DNA from: a bacterium | Lineage (GTDB): Bacteria; Armatimonadota; Zipacnadia; Zipacnadales; Zipacnadaceae | Reading direction: 5' to 3' | Length of the DNA stretch: 11,253 bases | NCBI GenBank assembly: GCA_030607655.1 | Contig: JAUWJN010000053.1 | Location: 1-11,253 of the forward strand | In this document: in pieces, positions 5,327 to 11,253 of the stretch | How the letters are laid out: every line of letters starts with the position of its first letter | Numbering within the stretch: position 1 is the stretch's first letter | Position numbers and translations under genes: made by a program | The notes under the pieces: generated by a model | Told to the model about the DNA's origin: nothing | Seen by the model: the letters and a program-made list of their open reading frames with translations, nothing else | The model's database searches: none

Positions 5327-8092
5327 ATGTGTCAGTCGGTCTGGATTATTATCAGCCTGCTGCTTTGCTCGATGGCGTGCGTTTCTGCTACGGAAGTGAT
5401 GGTGCTTGACGACTTCGAGTACGCGGATGAACGAGCCGCGCAGGCCGCGTGGCAGGCGGCTGAGGGATCTGAGCCGGTCGGTCTGATGCCCAGCGACCAG
5501 AGCGGCGGAGAGATGGCCTTGCAGATGCGGTGTAACTTCACTCGAGGTGATCTGCGCCGTGCGGTGTATGACCGGAACGTGGACTTGGACCTTACCCGCT
5601 GCGGAACCATTTGCTTTGACCTATATGGGGACGAATCGAGCGTGGTCGGGCACTTCACGATTTATTTTCGGTCTGGGGCCGGGTGGTATGCAGGTCAGGT
5701 GGGCGGGCTTCGTAAGGGATGGCAACAGGTACGCCTGGCAAAAGGCGGATTCCGAACGGAAGGCACGCCAGCGGGCTGGTACCACATTGACCGTATTCGG
5801 TTGTCGGCCTGGAAGGCGGCAGCTAAAGACAGCTTCTGTGCAGTAGATAACCTGCGCGCGGTGAGCGAAAGCGTAGTGGTAGTTCTTGGCTCGAACACAA
5901 AGGGCGCCGAGCTTCGGGCAGCACACTTGGCTGCCGACACGATTTATAGTCATTTGACTGGTGTGGGACTGTCGGTGGGACTGATAGACCAGGGCGATGT
6001 CGAACAGGGGGCACTGGCGGGCAGGAAGCTGGCGATTTTCGCCTACAGCCCCAATCCCAGTGAAGCGGAATTATCTCAGATCGAAGCTTTCGTCAACCAG
6101 GGCGGAAGAATCATCGTTTTCTACACAGCGTCCGACCGTGTCGCAAAGCTGCTGGGAATCAGACGGGCAGGCTGGAAGCGTGCTGAGCCTCGGGGGGAGT
6201 TCCAAGGCGTAGTGTTCCGGGCCCCTGATGTGGTAGGGCTACCGGCAACGATGCGGCAGGACTCGTGGAACGTGGTGCTGCCCGAGCCAACGGGAAAGAA
6301 TGCCCGGGTGATTGGCGTATGGCGCGACGCCGAGGGCAACGAGGGACCTCCAGCCGTGCTGCTCAGCGACACCGGAGCTTATATGGGGCACATTCTGCTA
6401 AGCGGCGACACGGAGAACAAAAGGCTATTCCTGTTGGCGGTGGTTGGGCACCTGCTACCTGAGGCAGGGGAGGAAGCAGGTGCGCGTGCTCTCGAGCCGA
6501 CGGTACGCATCGGGAGATTCGGGGACCGAGCATCATTGGAGCGATTCTTGAACTCGTCAGCGCCGGTGACTGGCCACGAGGCGGAAGTCAAGGCAGGACT
6601 GGAAGCAGCGCGGACCGCTGAAGCGCAGGCTCGGCACATGCTGGCCGAGAAGCGGTATCCGGACGTGTTGGCGGCCGCCGCTAGCGTCCGCGGAGCGCTT
6701 GCGGACGCCTATGCCTTGTGTCAGGTATCGCGGGACGGCGAGTTCAGAGCCGTGTGGAACCCCTCGGGGACGGGCGACTGTGGAACCTGGGAAGAGGCCA
6801 TGCGCCGGCTGGCAGCAGCGAATTTCAATGCGGTGGTGCCCAACATGTGGTGGGCGGGAGTAGCACATTATGACAGCAAGCTGCTTCCCCACTCAGAGAC
6901 GTTCCTGCAGAAGGGCGATCAGATCGCCCAGGCCGTCGCGGCCGGAAAGAAGTATGGCATTGAGGTGCACCCGTGGAAGGTCAACTGGAACCTGTCCAAC
7001 GCACCTCAGGAATTCAAGGACCAAATGCGTGCCGCCGGCCGGACACAAAAAAACCACACTGGCGAGGATATTGACTGGCTCTGTCCGTCGCACCCGGAGA
7101 ATTTTGAGCTGGAGCTGGAGACGATACTGGAGGTCGCCCTCAACTACGATGTGGCGGGCATTCACTTCGACTACATTCGCTATCCTCATGGGGATAGTTG
7201 TTATTGCGATGGATGCCGCGAACGCTTCGAGCAGTACCATGGCACCCCGGTCGAAACCTGGCCTGAGGAATGTTATTCGGGGCCGTTGCGTGAGGAGTAC
7301 CGCAACTGGCGCAGCGAGCAAATCAACCGGCTGGTACGCGCCACGGCTGAGGAGGTGCGCCGCGTCAAACCCCACGTGAAAATCTCCGCCGCGGTGTTTG
7401 GCAGCTATCCTGGCTGTCGCGATAGCGTCGGGCAGGATTGGGTGCGCTGGGTGAAAGAGGGATGGGTGGACTTCATCTGCCCGATGGACTACACAGGCAG
7501 CGATGACAGATTCCAGCAGCTTGTGGCGCGTCAGGTGGGGCTGGTCGGCGGGCGGATACCGATATACACGGGGATCGGGGCCTCGTCGTCCAGCTCACAA
7601 CTCTCACCTGACCGGGTAATCGGGCAGATTGAAATCTCGCGGGCGCAAGGTGCCGACGGGTTCATCGTTTTCAACATGGGGGAGGCGCTCACCATGACTA
7701 CCTTCCCACAACTGGCGAAGGCCATCACATCGGGGAAGGCGGTCCTGCCGCACAACGCACCCGGCATTGACTTCAAATTCCCGACTAAAAGCGACACGCC
7801 CGTACTCGCGCCGGAGGATGACTCGCTGGCCGTAGAAGTCACCGTGACCTCCTGGGGCCACCACGCACTCAAGGCCACCGGGGCCACGGGCACTGTGGAG
7901 CTACAAGACGTGCAGGGCCACAGCGTCGCCGATCTGGGGGCACTCCCGCCGCTGACGCAAGAGATCGCTGTGAGAGTTGGCCGGCACGGGGGCGTGTTGC
8001 GGCTGGCGGCAGTCGGTGAACTGACTTTTGCCGACGGGACGCGGAAGCGGTTCATCCGCCGCAGTCGGCCCTTTGCATTTCTCACTGACTAG
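5327..8092 (+). CDS. Secreted multi-domain GHL10-type glycoside hydrolase-like protein
   Basis: Large (921 residues) exported protein. Residues 1-21 form a signal peptide with a hydrophobic core (VWIIISLLLCSMA) and a likely signal peptidase I site VSA|TE; the n-region carries no positive charge, which is unusual. Residues about 24-180 look like a beta-sandwich carbohydrate-binding module (LDDFEY... to VDNLRAV). About 182-370 resembles a glutamine-amidotransferase/flavodoxin-like fold without visible catalytic residues. A helical, Ala/Glu-rich linker spans about 395-468. The GHL10 (DUF187/PF02638-type) TIM barrel runs from EFRAVW (472) to about 805, with EVHPW (546-550), GIHFDYIRYP (D615), the Cys segment CYCDGC, and DFICPMDYT (D721). 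A C-terminal beta-rich domain ends the protein. E. coli DigH belongs to this family and cleaves denuded peptidoglycan, but polysaccharide hydrolysis fits this catabolic setting better. GGAAGG (5314-5319) precedes the ATG by 7 nt. Confidence 0.85.
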   Translation: MCQSVWIIISLLLCSMACVSATEVMVLDDFEYADERAAQAAWQAAEGSEPVGLMPSDQSGGEMALQMRCNFTRGDLRRAVYDRNVDLDLTRCGTICFDLYGDESSVVGHFTIYFRSGAGWYAGQVGGLRKGWQQVRLAKGGFRTEGTPAGWYHIDRIRLSAWKAAAKDSFCAVDNLRAVSESVVVVLGSNTKGAELRAAHLAADTIYSHLTGVGLSVGLIDQGDVEQGALAGRKLAIFAYSPNPSEAELSQIEAFVNQGGRIIVFYTASDRVAKLLGIRRAGWKRAEPRGEFQGVVFRAPDVVGLPATMRQDSWNVVLPEPTGKNARVIGVWRDAEGNEGPPAVLLSDTGAYMGHILLSGDTENKRLFLLAVVGHLLPEAGEEAGARALEPTVRIGRFGDRASLERFLNSSAPVTGHEAEVKAGLEAARTAEAQARHMLAEKRYPDVLAAAASVRGALADAYALCQVSRDGEFRAVWNPSGTGDCGTWEEAMRRLAAANFNAVVPNMWWAGVAHYDSKLLPHSETFLQKGDQIAQAVAAGKKYGIEVHPWKVNWNLSNAPQEFKDQMRAAGRTQKNHTGEDIDWLCPSHPENFELELETILEVALNYDVAGIHFDYIRYPHGDSCYCDGCRERFEQYHGTPVETWPEECYSGPLREEYRNWRSEQINRLVRATAEEVRRVKPHVKISAAVFGSYPGCRDSVGQDWVRWVKEGWVDFICPMDYTGSDDRFQQLVARQVGLVGGRIPIYTGIGASSSSSQLSPDRVIGQIEISRAQGADGFIVFNMGEALTMTTFPQLAKAITSGKAVLPHNAPGIDFKFPTKSDTPVLAPEDDSLAVEVTVTSWGHHALKATGATGTVELQDVQGHSVADLGALPPLTQEIAVRVGRHGGVLRLAAVGELTFADGTRKRFIRRSRPFAFLTD

Positions 8093-8127
8093 GTCTGCGC
8101 GATCGGTATCATAGGGCTTTTCGCTGC

Positions 8128-9396
8128 CTACTCAGTCTCAAGCCCATAGAACTCCACAGCATTATCGTGAAGCATCATTTTGGCGAGGTCCAGTGCCACC
8201 TGCTGACTGAGGAAATCGCGGTCCACCTTTTCGGCTAGTACATCCGCCAGACATGACCGCGCCATCTGCAAATGACCGTAGATTAGCTCAGGATAGCACA
8301 CGTCAGACCCGAAGCCGAGGAGGCGATATGCGGGGACCAGGTCAATCCACTCACGGAGGGTCTGGCGGCTGCCTTCCATAGTGATAACGTACATCCAGGC
8401 CATGTTAAGCCAGACGTTGGGGCAGTGCTTGCCCAGCATTCCCATCTCGCGGCTGTAGGGATAGCCGGCGTGATAGAGATTAAACCGGGTGGACTTGTGA
8501 GCATGGATCAGCGGCAGCAGTAGCAGCGGATCCGAATCTGGTATATGGGCCCAGTTGGTTTGCACGCCGGTGTGAATATCAAATATCAGCCCGGTATCGC
8601 TACACAACCCGGCGAGGAAATAGATGATATAGTCCTCGAACTGTTTCACCTGCGGCGGCGGTATCTCCTCGCGGCGAAGAGCCGCAGCGAAAATCCGGGC
8701 TGCGGTCGGCTCCTCGACAGGCTCGGAACTCAGTGTCCGGCGGTAGGCGTGGGCCAGTTTTATGCCGACGGCTCCCCGCGCTTGGTACTGCTCAGCCAAG
8801 TCTCCCAAGGCCTGCGTACACGAACCCAAGTCCACAATCGAGCAGCCCAGGTATTCTTCAAGCTGCGTGCGCGCCTCTACCAACCACAGCTCAAGTGCCG
8901 ACTCCATACGCAGCACCCCAGTAAAGTACTCCGGCTCCCAGTCCTCAAACCAGGGGATATTCTTCACCTGAGTACGCAGCTTACATACCTCAGCGGTTAC
9001 GTGGTGGTACCAATTTGAATCAGCCGTTTTCTGTTTAATCCGCTCGTTTAACCCATACCAGTTATCGTCGGTCAGTTCATCCTCTTCCAGATCGAACAGG
9101 CCCTGAAATGTAACTAGATTGTGGCGCCAGTAGGACACATTGCGGGCTTTGTCCACCACCGCCTTGAGCTGCTGCCACCGCTGTTCGTCGGAATCGCAGT
9201 CCGCGTATATGTCCTGGGGCGACTGGCCCGTAACGCTGACAATTTCACGCTCAAAATACGCCGCGGAGCTAAGATCAAACAGTGACTTGGGAGCCGACTG
9301 GTAGTACTCGTTGCGCAAACAAGTGTGCGAATGGCAATCCACCGTCTTCAGAGCTGCCATCTCCGCGAGGAGTTGCTCACGAAATGCCTTGCTCAT
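8128..9396 (-). CDS. Metal-dependent amidohydrolase, FluG N-terminal-like (Amidohydro_2 type)
   Basis: TIM-barrel amidohydrolase of 422 residues from the ATG at 9396. The metal-site pattern is complete and in order: DCHSHT with H22/H24, GIKLAH with K213, IFDIHTG with H275, LYHAGYP with H309 and GFGSDVCYPE with D355. The second half (HTG, then a HAGYP stretch, NVWLNMAW, VPAYRLLGFGSD, PELIYG) resembles the amidohydrolase half of FluG/nodulin-type proteins, here without the glutamine synthetase domain. Uronate isomerase-like enzymes are more distant relatives. Substrate is unknown; hydrolysis of an amide or lactone, or sugar-acid isomerisation, is possible. The open frame reaches back to 9507, but AGGAGG 6 nt before 9396 and the family-like start decide for 9396. 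It converges with the glycosidase gene across 35 bp and has its own upstream region with an inverted repeat. Confidence 0.88.
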   Translation of the reverse strand: MSKAFREQLLAEMAALKTVDCHSHTCLRNEYYQSAPKSLFDLSSAAYFEREIVSVTGQSPQDIYADCDSDEQRWQQLKAVVDKARNVSYWRHNLVTFQGLFDLEEDELTDDNWYGLNERIKQKTADSNWYHHVTAEVCKLRTQVKNIPWFEDWEPEYFTGVLRMESALELWLVEARTQLEEYLGCSIVDLGSCTQALGDLAEQYQARGAVGIKLAHAYRRTLSSEPVEEPTAARIFAAALRREEIPPPQVKQFEDYIIYFLAGLCSDTGLIFDIHTGVQTNWAHIPDSDPLLLLPLIHAHKSTRFNLYHAGYPYSREMGMLGKHCPNVWLNMAWMYVITMEGSRQTLREWIDLVPAYRLLGFGSDVCYPELIYGHLQMARSCLADVLAEKVDRDFLSQQVALDLAKMMLHDNAVEFYGLETE

Positions 9397-9402
9397 CGCC
9401 GA

Positions 9403-9408
9403 CCTCCT
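9403..9408 (-). promoter_or_regulatory. Ribosome binding site that fixes the amidohydrolase start
   Basis: On the minus strand AGGAGG lies 6 nt before the ATG at 9396. This rejects the 37-residue longer frame starting at 9507, whose extra part is Arg-rich and unlike the family. Confidence 0.75.
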
Positions 9409-9433
9409 GGTAATCTGGATTTGGCTTCGTCGT

Positions 9434-9476
9434 TGCTTAGGGGCATATTCGCGGTTACTGTCAACCCTCCTAAGCA
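9434..9476. repeat. Inverted repeat around a -35-like element upstream of the amidohydrolase gene
   Basis: TGCTTAGG (9434-9441) and CCTAAGCA (9469-9476) are perfect 8-bp inverted repeats separated by 27 bp. Between them, on the minus strand, lies a perfect TTGACA (9464-9459) and a nested GGTT/AACC pair. At 17 bp from TTGACA there is only a poor -10 candidate, which overlaps the far arm. The arrangement suits an operator or a structured leader of the amidohydrolase message, 38 bp or more upstream of its ATG. Function is inference. Confidence 0.4.
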
Positions 9477-9549
9477 TTTCCGCTCTTACAGACTGCCAAT
9501 GTACCAAGTGCCTACCGTGAAGCCGGAGGGCACGAGGGATATGGTTCAG

Positions 9550-10539
9550 TTAGAATATCCCGCTCTGCCGGGTCAGTTCGTAGCGTGGATCTCCGTCAGG
9601 ATCTCCACAGATGACCCACTCCCGAGCAGTGACTACCCCGGTGCCATAGCCACAAATGTCGCGGGTGGAGGGTATGCGTTCAAATAACAAGTCAAATAAC
9701 TCTCTAGCCTTCATCGTATCGCCGGGCATCAGACCCAGCTTCTGAAAAACATCCAAATCTTTCTTGTAATCTCTGATGAGGCCGCCGTCGTGAACGCAGC
9801 GTCCCGTTTCCGGATGAAAGCCGTCGCAGCAGTCACATGCCATACAGCATCCCTCCACTAGGGTAATGGGAATATCTGGGTCGCGGCGGATGCGCTGAAG
9901 GATTTCATATAGTGTATCGTTAGGGCGAGGCGCATCTCCTTCGCCGCCGGCCAAGCCGCAGCAGAGACACATCAAATGGTGAGAGCGGACATACAGTTGT
10001 TCGCTGCTGACAATTCTCTGCACATTACGCTGGCGATACTCTTGCATTTCTTGCTTAGTTCGGGAGTAGACCACAGCCTGCCATCCCTTGGCCCGGACAC
10101 GCTCATACGCGCCGCTACGGGCCAGAGTGCAACCCTCCCACCCGGGTGTGTCGTAGGCGCAGATGCCATCAGGAGTCTGGATCCTTTCGAACAGTAGCGT
10201 ATACAGATAGCGGGCGCGGCGCACAGAGCCTGGTACGAGGCCAAGCCTCTGCAGCACACCCAGGTCCCGCTTGCGGTTGAACATCTCCTGCCTGTCCATG
10301 TGGGAATAGTATTGCGGGCTAAGTGAAGTGTAGTGGGGGATCTCGTCGGCGTTTGATTCCAGCCTGATGGTGATCGCTGGATTCCCCTTCACCTGGTCGA
10401 GAATCTGACTTGCTTTCTCTTCCGCCAGCAGCGGACATTGTGCCCCACCGAGAATACAGACGGTACTAAGCAGGTGATGTGCCTGCATACTAATCGTGGC
10501 TTTGAGCAATCCGTCATCTAAGGCCTTATTCTTTCTCAC
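9550..10539 (-). CDS. Cys-rich protein with two DUF1284-like repeats, unknown function
   Basis: About 329 residues from a GTG start at 10539; AAAGGAG lies 7 nt before this GTG, whereas the longer frame from a TTG at 10557 would place that sequence inside the gene. There is no signal peptide or membrane segment. The protein is an internal duplication. HHLL (21-24) corresponds to HHLM (187-190), and residues 92-120 correspond to 261-289, with 18 of 29 identical (shared core LGL-PG, then AR-L--LLFERI). Each copy then has ICxY. The second copy carries a dense Cys set (C191, C193, C194, C231, C232, C235, C237, C238, C248) that could bind metal or an Fe-S cluster; the first copy has lost the central cluster. 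The order RSHHLMC, ITLVEGCCxAC, then C...IRD resembles DUF1284 proteins, recalled from memory. It is followed by the amidohydrolase gene after 153 bp, same strand. No function is assigned. Confidence 0.85.
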   Translation of the reverse strand: MRKNKALDDGLLKATISMQAHHLLSTVCILGGAQCPLLAEEKASQILDQVKGNPAITIRLESNADEIPHYTSLSPQYYSHMDRQEMFNRKRDLGVLQRLGLVPGSVRRARYLYTLLFERIQTPDGICAYDTPGWEGCTLARSGAYERVRAKGWQAVVYSRTKQEMQEYRQRNVQRIVSSEQLYVRSHHLMCLCCGLAGGEGDAPRPNDTLYEILQRIRRDPDIPITLVEGCCMACDCCDGFHPETGRCVHDGGLIRDYKKDLDVFQKLGLMPGDTMKARELFDLLFERIPSTRDICGYGTGVVTAREWVICGDPDGDPRYELTRQSGIF

Positions 10540-10546
10540 ACTCTTT

Positions 10547-10553
10547 CTCCTTT
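10547..10553 (-). promoter_or_regulatory. Ribosome binding site that fixes a GTG start
   Basis: On the minus strand AAAGGAG lies 7 nt before the GTG at 10539, the start chosen for the Cys-rich protein. The rest of the gap to 10792 (about 240 bp) shows no RNA gene, no clear promoter and no T-tailed terminator; the only structure is the ACCTCT/AGAGGT pair at 10655-10673. Confidence 0.65.
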
Positions 10554-10792
10554 GCAATCAGGAATATCTCAGACAGCGCACAGTGAGCAACAAGCACGCT
10601 GAATCCAACCTTAATGAACCTCTCAAGCTACATTTTCTCGCCTACGAGTTCCAGACCTCTTTGAGACAGAGGTGCTTGCCAATATACCGGGATCTAATAG
10701 GAGATAGCATCGCTCAGTGAGATATGTAGATGGAGAAACGCATAGAGCACTGCACCGTTCGGGGCTTGGTGCGGGGTGGGAGTTCAATTATT

Positions 10793-11253
10793 TTAAGAAG
10801 CCGCCGGGGGCGAGCCCCTACTTCCCGTCACTGCGCCGGCACGGCCGGTAGGTACGCGCAGGATGAGCATACTGCCCGGTGGTCGGGAAGCAATCTGTTC
10901 GTACCAGCGATCAACCTTTTCCTGGAGATCGGGATCATTGACAGAAGCAAATCGGGAAGCAGAGAAAGCGATATTGTCGCGGTGTACAGCGGTCCATATT
11001 TCGGTAATGCGGTGATGGACCGCAAACTTAATGAGTGCTCGCATGAGCCGGGGAGCAATCCTTGATCGCCGATACCACGGGTCTACCCAGAAGCCTACCA
11101 GCCAATAGGACGGGAAGCCGATCTGGTCGCCGAAAGTGCTGCTGAGGCCGATCGTACCAATCAACCGGCCGCGGTACAGAGCCCCCCACTGCCAATCGCG
11201 GTCATGAGGCGGAGGACCTACAGGTATCCGTTCGATGCGCATCTGTTTCTGCC
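10793..11253 (-). CDS. GNAT family N-acetyltransferase, possibly 5'-truncated by window edge
   Basis: Acetyl-CoA-dependent N-acetyltransferase of the GNAT fold. Counting from an ATG at 11242 there are 149 residues, but the frame is open to the window edge and no Shine-Dalgarno sequence is visible before this ATG. Only about 22 residues precede the strand YRGRLIGTIGLS, fewer than usual, so the true start probably lies beyond 11253. The core is GFWVDPWYRRSRIAPRLMRAL (50-70, first strand and helix of motif A), followed by ITEIWTAVHRDN. The acetyl-CoA loop, normally Q/RxxGxG/A, reads R58-R-S-R-I-A63, so the central Gly is replaced by Arg. The last 20 or so residues are Gly/Arg/Ala-rich and outside the fold. 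Its stop lies 253 bp before the Cys-rich gene on the same strand. Substrate unknown. Confidence 0.75.
   Translation of the reverse strand, partial: QKQMRIERIPVGPPPHDRDWQWGALYRGRLIGTIGLSSTFGDQIGFPSYWLVGFWVDPWYRRSRIAPRLMRALIKFAVHHRITEIWTAVHRDNIAFSASRFASVNDPDLQEKVDRWYEQIASRPPGSMLILRVPTGRAGAVTGSRGSPPAAS

Noticed and set aside
7046..7054. In-frame slippery sequence (A AAA AAC) inside the GHL10 domain
   Set aside because: A -1 shift would meet a stop after about six codons, in the middle of the catalytic barrel, so programmed frameshifting makes little sense; the A run is probably chance.
6893..8085. Minus-strand open frames of 160 and 184 residues opposite the glycosidase gene
   Set aside because: Both are antisense to the well-supported GHL10 domain and C-terminal domain and have no recognisable domain or ribosome binding site.
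8114..8145. GGGCTT/AAGCCC inverted repeat at the convergent gene ends
   Set aside because: The stem is only 6 bp with a 20-base loop and no T-run on either side, too weak to call a terminator.
8545..9018. 157-residue plus-strand open frame within the amidohydrolase gene
   Set aside because: It is antisense to the metal-site-bearing amidohydrolase and has no independent support.
10655..10673. ACCTCT/AGAGGT hairpin with a 7-base loop between the Cys-rich and GNAT genes
   Set aside because: There is no T-tract on either strand and it lies more than 100 bp after the GNAT stop; not a convincing terminator.

Overview
The window is one continuous, gene-dense stretch of bacterial chromosome with moderately high GC. 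It holds nine protein genes, two of them cut by the window edges. I see no rRNA, tRNA, CRISPR array, insertion sequence or phage gene. The mixture is a branched-chain/pyruvate-type E1 pair, a Gfo/Idh/MocA oxidoreductase, a large secreted GHL10-type glycosidase and a FluG-like amidohydrolase. It resembles uncultured saccharolytic phyla such as Armatimonadota, Planctomycetota or Lentisphaerota. This is inferred from gene content alone; the phylum is not proven.

Layout. At the left edge a short-chain dehydrogenase (SDR) runs leftward out of the window. A 114-bp divergent region follows, with a near-consensus sigma70-type promoter and a 17-bp operator-like palindrome. A rightward run of five genes then covers 542-8092: E1 alpha, E1 beta (overlapping by 1 nt), an aldehyde dehydrogenase, a Gfo/Idh/MocA oxidoreductase and a 921-residue secreted multi-domain glycoside hydrolase-like protein. 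Gaps inside this run are 113, 59 and 69 bp, so it may be one transcription unit. A leftward block converges on it: an amidohydrolase (8128-9396), a two-repeat Cys-rich protein resembling DUF1284 (9550-10539) and a GNAT acetyltransferase entering from the right edge.

How the genes may work together. The rightward run plus the SDR looks like a carbohydrate or sugar-acid catabolic locus. The secreted glycosidase would release sugars, the SDR and Gfo-type enzymes would oxidise sugars or polyols, and the E1 pair and aldehyde dehydrogenase would act on a 2-oxo acid and an aldehyde downstream. No E2 (lipoyl acyltransferase) or E3 gene accompanies the E1 pair; an aldehyde dehydrogenase sits where E2 would be expected. 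The substrate is not readable from sequence.

The least explained gene is the Cys-rich protein at 9550-10539. It is an internal duplication in which only the second copy keeps the Cys cluster. Other points of interest are the probable leaderless start of the E1 alpha mRNA, an inverted repeat around a -35-like element upstream of the amidohydrolase, and several changed signature residues (GDA for GDG in E1 alpha, GQWC for GQRC in the aldehyde dehydrogenase, HKP for EKP in the Gfo protein). No stretch over 300 bases lacks a gene; the longest gap, 10540-10792, holds a ribosome binding site and nothing else I can identify.
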